A stretch of DNA of 64,000 nucleotides from Zopfochytrium polystomum (taxonomy: Eukaryota; Chytridiomycota; Chytridiomycetes; Chytridiales; Chytridiaceae): the NCBI GenBank assembly GCA_025765615.1, contig JAIVFJ010000076.1, positions 124,001 to 188,000 of the forward strand, in the 5' to 3' direction. Numbering within the stretch: the stretch's first letter is position 1; every line of letters begins with the position of its first letter. Of this stretch, positions 44,401-55,600 are shown piece by piece. The notes under the pieces are model-generated. The model was not told where the DNA came from. It worked only from the letters and a program-made list of their open reading frames with translations, and ran no database searches. The position numbers were made by a program, and so were the translations under genes.

Positions 44401-47400
44401 TGTGGCTACTACAGGGTGTCCGATTGGTTCGCCGAATGGATGTCAACTGCCTTGCGCGTCTTGCAAAGTAATGGCGGTTCAGGTGAATTGCTCTTGGCGT
44501 TTTTGACTGTGTTGCCCTCTCACGCAAGCTCTGTGTAGGCGAAATGAATTCTTTGCTTGCGAACCAACTCGCAAAAAAGTCGGCACTCGATGTGGTTGAA
44601 ATCGTTCTCTCCTCGTACAATTCCGTGCAGCCTCGTGGCGGTATCTCGCTGACCGCTGACGCGGTAGAGTTTTTCTTGACTGGAGTCAAATTGGAAAAGA
44701 TTCTGTCATCAAATGAGGACAGGTATTGCTTCTTTCATGTCTTGCTTCCTCCCTTCCTCCTTCTTCTTGCGACTCTCACCTCCCTTGCAACCCTGCAGAT
44801 TCTTCAGCTGGAACGACCTCCAAAACCGCTTCCAATTCTCCCAATACCGCGCGTCCGCCGCCCTGATCCGCGTCACCGCCCAAATCGACTCTGCAACGCT
44901 CACCGCCCGGGCAGCGCCCCTCCTCCAGACCCTCACCTCTCTCCTCCAAACATCCACAAGCGCGACCGCAATCGACCTCTTTGCCCTCCTCTCCACCGCC
45001 CTCGCCGCTCACCCGACCGCGCGCGACCCCTTGCCCGACGCGGACGTCGCCGCCGCCGTCGCCGCAGGTCTGGGCGTTGTTCGCGAAAACTGGACGAACG
45101 CAAAACACTTTGCGGCACTCGTGAGGGGGTTCGTCGGTGTTGCGTTCCACGACCGGGTCCTCGAGGGCTCCGTCGGAGAAGAAACCAATTTGGCGGCCGA
45201 GGAGGTTAGTTTTTGATTTTTAGGAGGGGGAGGAGGGGTCGCACAGGAAAGTTGAATTTTTTTTTTTTGCCTCGTTCTACGTGCCCTTGTTCCTAAAATC
45301 CCACTCATTGGCAAACGAAAACTTTCAAAAGGCCGCGTCCACCCTCCTAGCCTGGGGCGCTCAAAAGCTCTCCATCGTCCCCGTCATGTCGGCTCGGTGC
45401 TCCTCGTTCTGGAAGACCGCCGTCTCCACAGCAGCCGCTGCGAACACTTCCACACGAAGAGCCGCTCTCTCCAGCATGCACCGTTTTGTGGACGTCGTGG
45501 TGGACCTGCTGCTGTTTGGACCGTACCGAGAAAAGGACAGAGATGAACACAAGCTCGATGCGACCACGGCGTACAATTTGAGAGTCGCAAAGTCGGATGG
45601 AGGGGAGGAGTGTGTTGGCGAGGATTTAGTGGGGTTCGTTTTTTCTCTTCTTTTTTTCTTTCGAAAGAGTTCTTGCTGTGAAGCATACTCCTTTTTTTTA
45701 TGGTTCAGCCGATCGTATTAACTCTTGGAATTATTAGGACCGCTGAAATCAATTTTCATTGCATTGATTACGTCGTTCGGGTTCAAGGTAAGAAAAAGTG
45801 ACAATGAGACTGCGCACAAGGTCGCACGCCTCGCACCGGCTGACTCTGTCCCGCCCTCTCAAGTCAACGACATTCTCACACGCCTCGACCCATACGATGC
45901 GGACCACAACGCACTGGCGTTGAAGATTTTGGACCGCTTGCTGGCTCTTCATAATTCGGAGAAGATCTCGGCAAAGTTTGCAATGGCCGCTGACCACAGG
46001 CAACAGGTTAGATGGATTAGTGTTTGTTTACCTCACTCCTCGTCAACCTGACTGTGTACTCATGTGCATTTTGAAAAAGATCCGCTTGTGGTGCTCCATC
46101 CACTTGTTGGTAAGCCATATTCGGTCGGACGGCCTGTCATGGCTGGAAAAGTTTGTTAAGGCTGTGGACCACGAGTTGGTTATTTCTATCAGGTATTATG
46201 CAGAGGTACGGAGAATAATCCACTGCTGATTAAGCAGTAACCACGTCGCCCATTTTTGCTTTTCTAATGTGTTTGCACAGTGGGCTGTCATTCGACTTGC
46301 TATCGCGTTTCCGGACAGCTGCAGCCTTATTTGGAGGTAAAATCGATGAGTTTTTTTTTGTTCCTCGTGTCAAGCGTTTAAACCGTCCGTCCCCGATTTT
46401 TCCCCCGAAATTTTCCTCCCCCCAACAGCCGCCTCGCCGACTACGCCAGCCGAGCCCACACTGTATCCTCCCTCATCTCCATCGTCTCCCACGTCGGCCC
46501 CAACATCCCCACAACGCATCAACCCGCGTTCTTCCGCACCGCCTTCTCCTCCCTCCGTCCCTGGATGACGTCCAACCATTTCACGATCCGGCTCTTTGCA
46601 CAGTACGTCTACCACAAGTTCTACGCCCTCTGCCGCGGCGGCGGCGGCGAGCTGCGCGACGCTGTCGGCGAGGACGGCGGGCTGGCCGCGTTCCTCGAGG
46701 CGAACCCCGAGTGCGCGCGCCACCGCAAAAAGGCCGAGAAGCTGTACTTTGTCGGCGGAAGGTTCGACCCCGTCGCCGACGTCACCGTCGGGTTTATTTT
46801 TAGAGGCGGCTTGATTGTCGGCGGCGTCGGCGAGACGGAGATCATTTCCTCGGTATATGCTTGCCCGATTTTCCCTTGTTTCGCCAAATACCCCCTTCCC
46901 CCTTTCTCCCGAAGTTTGCCAAGATCGTTTCACTGAATGGGTTTTGTAATTGTAGCGGGCATTCGAGAGAGTGGATCCGTCGCCGGGCCGGACCCTCCCG
47001 CTTCACCACGACCCTGCGAAGCGAGCCTTCTGGGTGCCGGACGACATTGAGTAAGAGCACAACGGTCGCCCCCGCGCTGAATAACGCCCATCTTTCTTAC
47101 CGCGCCCACCCCCACCTTTCCGCACTTTGCAGCCTCGAGTCCATAGGGGAGGACGCCCCACCTGCTGTTTCCGCAGCCACGGTTGCCGAGCAACGTGTCG
47201 TCCCGCTTACGACATCCGCGGAGGAGGAAGTGCCTCTGCAGCGGAAGATTGTTCCGTGGGAGGCCTTTATGCTCACGGAGTTGGATTTCTCGGTTGGACG
47301 AGATGCTATGCGCGAGGTAAATCTGTGAGAGTGGAAGAAAGAGGGGGAAAAAAAAAAAAATGTTCCGTGCGTGTTTGGCTCAAGCGTTTCAACTCCCGTT

Positions 47401-48164
47401 TTAGAAACCGCGCAACCCTTTAATCATTGTGGCGACGTTCGTGTCGCGGATTCCGAACCTCGGCGGTCTGTGCAGGTGCGGGTTTCCTCGCTTTTGAAGC
47501 AAGGAGACGAGACTGGCTGGGATATCTTTATTCTTTCATGATTAACCCCCTGTTCCAACCCCCCCTCTTCCCACAACCCCCGAAAACTCTCATTTTGGAT
47601 TTTGCACGTGCTTGGACAACTCGATCGCAATTAGGACCGCCGAGATATTCAACGCGGAATGCCTTGTTGTGTCCAGCTTAAAAGTCAAGAGCGATCCGGA
47701 GTTCCTCGCGACGGCCGTTACCGCCGATCGATGGATGCCAATGGCAGAGGTGGGTGAGGCCTAGGGCGTGAGAACTCTCATTTCTTTCTGACGCCTGCGT
47801 GAAAAAAGGTCGGGGAACACGATCTGCGAAATTACCTCGAGTCGAAGAAAGCGGACGGCTACTGTCTGGTCGGCATCGAGCAGGCAACGCGCAGCGTTAG
47901 TCTTGAAACTTTCAAGTTTCCGCGGAAATGCGTCGTGCTGCTTGGTATAAAACTTTCGTTTGCATGGTACTATTTTTCTTCGTACTAAGCGTTGTTCTCT
48001 CTTTTTAAGGTAAAGAGCGGGAGGGCGTGCCGGCCGACTTTCTCCCTCTGCTAGATCACATTTTGGAGATTCCTCAGCTTGGGCTTATTCGCAGTTTGAA
48101 CGTCCACGTCTCTGGAGCGCTCACGATTTGGGAGTACACGCGGCAAACTTTGCTGGACAGTTAA
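41438..48164 (+). CDS. tRNA (guanosine-18-2'-O)-methyltransferase, TARBP1/Trm3 type
   Basis: A large gene of more than 20 exons; by my model about 1,690 residues, close to human TARBP1 (about 1,620). Well-phased exons include 41438-41524, 41598-41850, 41929-42661, 42724-42829, 43191-43310, 43643-43923, 43982-44482, 44539-44722, 44799-45204, 45738-46006, 46080-46205 and 46281-46336. Junctions near 43090-43190, 43311-43395 and 45640-45737 are unsettled. Most of the protein is alpha-solenoid. The last 160 residues are a SpoU/SPOUT domain: [20 protein letters not shown] (motif 1, with the Asn-x-G-x-x-x-R catalytic Arg completed across the intron), [15 protein letters not shown] (motif 2), and [20 protein letters not shown] (motif 3, knot). 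The family makes Gm18 in the tRNA D-loop. The conserved solenoid block [20 protein letters not shown] also matches TARBP1. Confidence 0.9.
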
Positions 48165-48306
48165 AGTGAAAGTCGCCAGGCGGTACCATGTAAACGCTGC
48201 GCCATGGCGTTGCGTCTGGCCGTTTTGAGCAAATCTCCGTGCTCTTTATGATGTATATTACACATAAGATATAAGGACACGAAAGATAGGCAGGTGTGAA
48301 GCGGGC

Positions 48307-49140
48307 TCAGTCCTCTCCGGCGGGAACTTCCTCGTCCAGCAGCTTGATGAGCTTCACCCTCATCTCCGTGATTTCGTCCCCGCGAAGCACGTCACTCACA
48401 AACGCGCATTCGACTTGCAGCTGCACCATTTCCAGCGCGCCACGCAGAACGCCGCAAAGTATGTTGGAGTACGACAGCTCGGCGAGGGCGTCCTCCGGAA
48501 GCTCCACAAACTCGGCCAGCGGGTTCTCGTCGAAAATCAGCGAGAACTCCTTATTGTCCTGCGACCAGTTTGCGATCGTGGGCGAGATGCCGAGGAAGAT
48601 TTTGAAGCCGATCTGTTCACACCCCACCCCCCAAAAAAAAACAGCTGTGAGCTGCGCCATCCACCTCTAGTTGAACATCGACCCCGCCACCCATCGCTTG
48701 CCTTTGAGATGACGTCCGCAGTGTCTCTGAAGTCTCCGCACTTTGAGATCCCCGATCGAGCGAGGAAATCCTCGATGAGCCTTATGCCAATGTTGTATCC
48801 CCTGCATTCCGCAAAATCGCGGCTAAGGTTCCGGCCAAAAAAATCGTAGCGGGGGAAACTCACATCTTCTCCAGCTGCTTGTTTACTTCCGAGTAGTCTT
48901 CGTAGTCTTTGATCAGCTGAGCGACCAACGATCCGTAGGTAAGAGTGAAGAGTTCTGCATTCTGTTGCAGCGCGCACGGGTGGGGATCAGCCGATTGAAG
49001 GGGCCCAAGCAGCAAAAAGGCGGGAAGGGCAGGCAGGTGCGAGTGCTCACGATCTTCTCGGTCCTGGTTTTCCACAGCTCCTCGCCGGTTTGGCGTATCT
49101 TTGCCGTCCGGGCAGCGCCCAATCCGGCACTGGCAGCCAT
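48307..49140 (-). CDS. BET3: TRAPP complex subunit Bet3 (TRAPPC3)
   Basis: Four exons: 49051-49140, 48864-48961, 48702-48801 and 48307-48612 (197 residues; the family is about 180-195). Near-complete conservation: [86 protein letters not shown] and [20 protein letters not shown]. The Cys before GDFRDTAD (about residue 84) corresponds to the acylated Cys68 of human TRAPPC3. Bet3 is a core subunit of TRAPP, the Rab1/Ypt1 exchange factor that tethers vesicles at the Golgi. The third intron starts with GC (GCAAGC) instead of GT. The gene is convergent with the methyltransferase gene (142 bp between stops) and divergent from the PheRS gene. Confidence 0.95.
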
Positions 49141-49508
49141 AATGGTAGGACGGAAAGTGAATCGACGACGATGGGGCTGGACGAGGTCAAGCTGGAGGCG
49201 GTGGCGGCGGCGGTGACGGGGATGAAATGGCGGAGGACACGACGACGCGTAGCGCGATTCGCTTTTGCGTGGGTGGCTGTCGGTGATTTCCTCGGTGTGA
49301 AAAACACTGGAGCTGTTTCGTTCTTGTCATACCATTTCCCTTCTTGCGAGCGAACACGACAGGACTCGTTACGTCGAACGCCCTCTCCAACTCATATATA
49401 AGACTAGCCCGCGCGCCAGCAGCAGCAGGCAACACGAAATAAACGTACGCTCCCTGGAGGAACAGCGAAACGCGCTACCAATCCTAGCAGCAGAAGCAGC
49501 AAGCGAAC
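49141..49508. promoter_or_regulatory. Bidirectional promoter, BET3 / PheRS alpha
   Basis: A 368-bp divergent intergenic region holds the 5' ends of both genes. GGCGG repeats lie on the BET3 side and a TATA-like element on the PheRS side. Confidence 0.55.
49397..49404 (+). promoter_or_regulatory. TATA-box-like element for PheRS alpha
   Basis: TATATAAG lies 105 nt upstream of the start codon, a plausible distance for a fungal TATA box. Confidence 0.45.
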
Positions 49509-52098
49509 ATGGCTCCGACACCCGCCGAAATCCAGGAGCTCGTGCTCTCCGCCCTCGATGGACCCAGTGGTGAGATCGCCGACACGGGCTCGCTCGTCGA
49601 CGCCGACGGCGCTCCCATCAACCAGCTCGCCGTCCAGGGTGCTCTCAACTCTCTCCAGATCCGTGAGGTTTGTTCTCGATCGCGGTCCACCTTCCAGTGT
49701 TGATCATGCACTCCCTGGTACCTGGTACGCCATGCTGACTGCGAGTGTGTCTCCCCATCCCGTCATCATGATTAGATCCTGAGTTACACGGCCAAGGACA
49801 CGGAACGGTGGAAGCCGAGTGAAGAGGGCCAAGTCTTTGCGGACACGGGTAGTGACGAAGTCAAGGTCTTCAACGCCGTTCCTGCTGGAGAAGAGGGCAT
49901 ATCCATTTCGGACCTGCAGGCAAGGCCTTGGCCCCCCAACCACCCCCGATCGTGTCATAGATCAGTTCCTTTTTACCAACACGCACCATTTTTTATTTTG
50001 TTGATCCAGGCGGCAGCCGGCAACGCTGCCAAGTTCGGACAGCCGGCCGCCTTCAAGCTGAAATGGATCAAGAAGGGCGGAAAAGGCCTGATCCGGGCTG
50101 TCGCCAGCGTCGTCGACGCAACGCAGCAGGACCTTCAAACCATCCAGAGCACCGGAACTCACCCGAATGAAAAGACGATCAAGGACTTGAAAGCGAGGAA
50201 GCTGATCGAAAAGGAGTTGAGTTAAATTCTGGCTGGCTTGCTCAAACCGCTTACGAACGTCCTCCACACTATGTAGGATCACGACAACGTACAAGGTCGT
50301 CAAAGGCCCTAAATTCACACGGGTAATCGCGAAGGAGTCCACAGACATAACCCACGATATGATCATGAGGTAATAACTAGGAAAAAATACTATTTCGGAA
50401 GAGGACTCACGGCTAGCGCATTTCCTCCTGAAAGCGGCGACTGGAAAACCGCGTCCTTCAAAAAGTACAACCTGGAAGGAAACGTCGCCGGAATTCCGCC
50501 CCGCGGTGGTCACCTGCACCCATTGATGAAGGTTCGCGAAGAGTTCCGGCAAATCTTCTTTGAGCTTGGGTTAGTACCGTCAACGACCTTTGGATTTGCG
50601 GCCTCGTGTGAATGGATCTTCGGGAGCATTGAATTTTGAGCTGCATACATTCCATTCCGCTGATGCTTCTACTTTCAAAGCTTCTCGGAGATGCCTACAA
50701 ACCGCTTCGTCGATTCGTCCTTCTGGAACTTCGACGCCCTGTTTCAGCCGCAGCAGCACCCCGCCCGTGACGCCCACGACACTTTCTTCCTGAAGGATCC
50801 CGCGACGGATGACAAGTTCCCACTGGACTACATGGAGAAAGTAAAGGAGGTGCACTCGAAGGGAGGATATGGGTCCATTGGGTAAGAGTGGTTTCTGCCC
50901 AGTTCGCCTCACCTTTTCTGCTTTTCGTGACCCGCTTTGGTTGCTGACACGGTGATCTTTCAGCTACGGATACGACTGGAGCAAAGCGGAGGCCGAAAAG
51001 CTTATTCTTCGCACACACACCACCGCTGTCAGCTCGAACATGCTTTACCACCTTGCACAAGAGGTACGACCGGAGAAGGGCCAGACATCTCACGCGAAAT
51101 TTCGGTTTTTTCTCTCCCCACACAACCTTGAACTGTCTAATCAGTAGTGCTCGACAACTGAATTTGCCCGTTTCCCCCTCTCGCTTTACAGAAAGAGTTC
51201 CGCCCGGTCAAGTACTTCTCGATCGACCGAGTGTTCCGAAACGAAACCACGGACGCGACCCATCTTGCCGAGTTCCACCAGATCGAAGGTGTCGTTGCCG
51301 ACCGCGGTCTAACTCTCGGTGACTTGATCGGCACCCTGCACGGATTCTTCAAGAAACTCGGTGAGCGGCGAACAGAGCGGAAAGCAGTATCATTCCTTCC
51401 CTGACTCCCTTGTTCCCTCCTTCGCGCCCTTGGCACCCATATCACAACCAACAAGGTATCGGAAAGCTCCGCTTCAAGCCGGCCTACAACCCGTACACCG
51501 AGCCAAGTATGGAAATCTTCTCGTGGCACGACGGTACGGCCAAACGAAATTTCCCTCCCCCCTTCCGCACCTCTCATTCTTATTACCCCACCCCAATCCT
51601 TCCCCCCCCCCCAAAAAAAAAGGCCTCAAGCGCTGGGTCGAAATCGGCAACTCGGGCATGTTCCGCCCCGAGATGCTCCTCCCGCTCGGCCTCCCCGAAG
51701 ACGTTTCCGTCATCGCCTGGGGCCTGTCCCTCGAGCGTCCCACCATGATCAAGTACGGCTACGACGACATCCGGAAGCTGGTCGGCCACAAGGTCGACAT
51801 TGACATGGTCTACTCGAACCCGATTTGCAGGTGAGAAGTAGGGCAAAAAAAAAAAAAAAAAAAATGGCGCAGGCAGGCGGGTTGGGTGGGGTTTGCTCCT
51901 TTGATTTTGGGTGAGGTGTTGAAGGAACGGACGGGGGTTTGCGTTGTGGCCGTTTCGGCGCATTTCCGTTGTCGTCATCTCACAGCCGCTTGTTTTCTTG
52001 TGTCCCTCCCCCCGTACCTGGCGCTGTCCTCTCTCTTCGCACCCTCTCTCCCTTCGAACGCACAAAGGCTGGACAAGAAGATGGGCAAAGAGAAGTGA
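49509..52098 (+). CDS. FRS2: Cytosolic phenylalanyl-tRNA synthetase alpha subunit
   Basis: Eleven exons join in phase: 49509-49667, 49776-49919, 50010-50215, 50277-50369, 50435-50569, 50681-50881, 50964-51063, 51192-51360, 51456-51533, 51623-51830 and 52068-52098, giving 507 residues (human FARSA 508). N-terminal winged-helix DNA/tRNA-binding domains are followed by the class II catalytic core. Visible core motifs are [20 protein letters not shown] (motif 1), [20 protein letters not shown] then FHQIEG (motif 2), [10 protein letters not shown], and [20 protein letters not shown] (motif 3). The enzyme, with the beta subunit, charges tRNA-Phe. Yeast calls the alpha gene FRS2. The second intron uses a GC donor (GCAAGG at 49920). 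The last exon is only 31 nt and encodes the terminal LDKKMGKEK. Confidence 0.95.
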
Positions 52099-52625
52099 GG
52101 AAATGCGGGAAGAAAAAGGGAAAAGGAGGAGGCAAAAAAAAAAAAAAAAAAAAGGGTGTGTCGTCGCCGGTATTGCCGACATTGTTGGTTGTGGGGAACT
52201 GGGGAGATGGGGTGACTCCAGCTTCGCTTCTTTTTTTTTGTTTTGCGCGGCTGTGCTCCCAAGAATTGGCTTCGCGAAAGAGCAAGGTTGAAATAAAGAA
52301 TAGGTTGAAAAAAAGAACCCCTGGTACACAAATCGCGCTCTCAAGCAGTCTCCATTTTTCTCTCTCGCATAAACTCGTTAAGAAAGAAAACAAAAAAAGA
52401 AAAAAAAAGAAGTATGAAAACGAACTAGGAACGGTGGGTGGCAGCAAAAAACACACGCTAAACAAAATGGGAGCGTCCCCAGGCCGAAAATCCAAATCGG
52501 CCCCGCCCGCCTAACCCAGTTTTTGGTGAGGTGGACCACGCAAAATAAGCTAAAACTCACCCACCCACCGGCTACGCAAGCCCCACACCACAAACCCGCG
52601 TCGCGAAAAAGGAGTTATTTTCGTT
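52099..52625. other. Convergent intergenic region, A-rich
   Basis: Between the PheRS alpha and AAA ATPase genes, which converge. It contains A-runs at about 52134-52153 and 52380-52410, consistent with 3' flanks on one strand. No gene seen. Confidence 0.5.
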
Positions 52626-55600
52626 TCACGGCCCCGTATCCATTCTCCCACCTCCTCCGCGCCCCGCACCACCACCACCACCAACACCAGCCGCGGCCGC
52701 AGCAGCCGCCGCGCTGGGCTGGGACACGCTGCCGTACTCCGCGTCAAAGCGCAGGTACAGGTCGAGGTCCTTTTCAGACACGCTCGCGCGGACCTGGGTC
52801 AGGGCGAGCTCAAAGTCGTGCAGGGCGACGGGGCGCACGTCGTCGGCCGAGATGTTGCGAATGTCGCGAATGTCGCGGATGGGGCCCAGCGCGGCCTCGC
52901 GGATCAGGCCGTCCATGTCGGAGCCGCTGTACCCTGGACGAGGTGGTTTGCGAGTCGGAGAGGTAGGGGGGGATCGCGGGTATGTCAAAAAAAAAAAAAA
53001 TTGCCTCCAGAAAAAGCAGAGAAAAAGAAGAGAAAAGAAAAGAAAGCAACCCAAACCGACAGCCCCCTACCTTCCGTCTTTTCAATGATAGTGTCGATCT
53101 CGTCCGCCTCGATGCAGTGCGACTGCTTCGCGAGCAAGTTGACAAGCATGCGGCGACGGGCTTCCGGTTCGGGTAAGGGGATGTACCTTTTTCGGTTGGG
53201 TTGGATCGCCGAAGGTTTAGTTCAGAACCAGACAGACACCCACTCGGGAACAAGGTGACGCTGAATGGATAATAAATAAACACGTACAGTTTTTTCCGAA
53301 ACCGCCGTCGTGCCGCTTCGTCGATTTCGTGGGGTCTGGCCGGGGTTGTTTGTTCAGCCTCATCCACAAAGGGTTGCCGCCACTGCAACACCATCTCTTC
53401 GCTTTTTTTTTTCTCTCTCTTTTACCTGTTCGTAGCTCCTATCAGAGGAAATGATGAGCCCTGAACCTCGAAGAGCCCACCCCAAAAAAAAAGAAAGAAA
53501 CAGAAAAAAATGTAAGGTGCGTACCTATCAGCAGAATCCGATCCTCCGAGCTCGTCCCACACCCATCGAATTGAACCTATAAAGCAAATAAAACCAAAGA
53601 CATCAGAACATTGCAATAACGCGAATCCAAAGAGCGGATTCATAATCACCAAAAATTCAGTCTTGATCCGCCGGCTCGCCTCGACCTCTCCGTCCGTCCT
53701 CTGCGTCAGCAGGGAATCGATTTCGTCGAGGAAAATAACGGACGGCTGGCGCACGCGGGCAACTGCAAAGAGGGCGCGTACCATCTTTTCGCCGTCGCCA
53801 ACCTTTTTTTTTTTCAATTGTGAAGTGGCGGAGGCGAGAGGCGTGGAAGGGGTGGGTCAGTGGGCGGAACGGAAGGCAGCGCCAGACTGGATCTGCCGGT
53901 TTCCCACTTACCCATTTCGACGTCAGCGACGACGAGCTGATGCTGAAAAACGTTGCGCCAGACTGGCTCGCAATGCACTTGCCAATCATCGTCTTGCCCG
54001 TTCCTTATTGGGGAAAAAAAAAAGAAAAAAAAAAGCCGGCCGGTGAAAGTAAGCAGATGGAAATCGGCGTCATTCTCCAACAACAACAGAAAAGAAAAAA
54101 AAGTAAGATAATATGCGATGCTTCACCTGGCGGACCAAACAAAAGCAAGCCTACGCTTTCCGCAAGTCACGCCAAACAGAGTTGTCAGTGGTTGTTTATA
54201 AAAAGGTGCCTCAGCTCAACAAACGGAGACCGGCGAGATTTTGAGTTCTCACCTTTGGGTGGGCCGCGCAGCCCAGTGAAAATATCCGGCCTCATCATAG
54301 GCCAGACGACCACCTCCTTGATCGTAGTCTTTGCGTGTTCCAAACCCGCGATATCATCCCTGCGCCAGAAAGAAATTTTGCACGTCAGCTCTCATAGGAA
54401 CCCCCCGTCTTTTTTTTCGTGCAATCTCGTTTCTTTTTTCTCCCCGCTGAAAACGTTTGGCTTCACCATTCAATCGGCTGTCCGTGGTCCATAATTTCGT
54501 TCAAAATCGCCTCGACCATCCGCGCGTCCACGTTCCGCAGCCGGTCGTTCCGCCATCAGCTCGTCGACCGCCGCCTTCTTCGGGTCCGCGGGCGGCTTGG
54601 CGGCAGTCGCGTCGGCCTCCTCCTCCTTCCTGCTGCTGTTCGACAAGAGCGGCGACACAAACTTGCTGGGCCGCGCCAGGCCGATCGGCTTGCGGAAGCC
54701 TCCGGCGCCGACGCTGCCGTTGCTGACACCCGTGCTGCTGTTGCTGCTACTGCTGCTGCCGCCACCGCCCCCGCCCCCGCCGCCAGAAGCTTGGGCCGAA
54801 AGACCCGCGCGGGGCGCTTGGTTCCCGCGTTTACTTGCGTTTTCGCGTTGCTGTAAACAGAGAGGAAGGAGGGGGGAAGGGGGATGTGATCGATGAGCAC
54901 ACGCGCTCGAACCAACAAAACACAGGAACAAAAGGGGAATTCTTTCTTCTGGGTTTGCGCAAGTCACCAGCTTATCGTACGCAGTAATAAAAGCGTTCTT
55001 TTTGGTCGGCCGCTGTTCTTCATCCGACTCTTCCGATTCCGCTGCCAACTCGCGCTGTACAAAAAAAGAAAAAGACAAAAAAAAAGAAACGCGTCAAAAC
55101 ACCTCTCTCCCGTCGTAGCTGACGGCAAACCTTCTTGCCATAGGAATCCGGCTTGTGATTCTGTCCGTTCGACATCAAACTTTGGTAAAGTCCCCGCGGC
55201 TGGCTCGCGTGTCGCTGAGTCTGTCAAGGAGGGACGATTACCGGACATCCAAATCACCCACCGCCCCTTTCACACACACGCACACCTTTTCAACCTCCAT
55301 CTTACAGTCGTGCGAAGCAGGAAGGACCGTGACGGGATCAGTCATGGTGGCCACCGTTCGCATGCGCGGCGACAAAGTCTGCGTCGCCGCGGAGGACAAC
55401 GAGGGCGGCCTGCTAAAGACGGGGGGGCTCTTCACTCTCAGCGAAAGAGAGTCACGGTCAAATGGAGACGCGACGGCAGCGGCGCGGTCTTTGCCGGTCG
55501 CCGGCGCCACCGCCGCCGAACGCGAGCTTGTTGCGTAGTCTGGTCGCGCGGGGGTAGGCTCCTGCTCCCTCTTCCGCTCGGCGTGATTGGCGTCACGGAC

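Noticed and set aside
54547..54547. Programmed +1 frameshift in the FIGL1-type gene
   Set aside because: No slippery sequence or stimulatory structure is evident; an indel is simpler, though not excluded.
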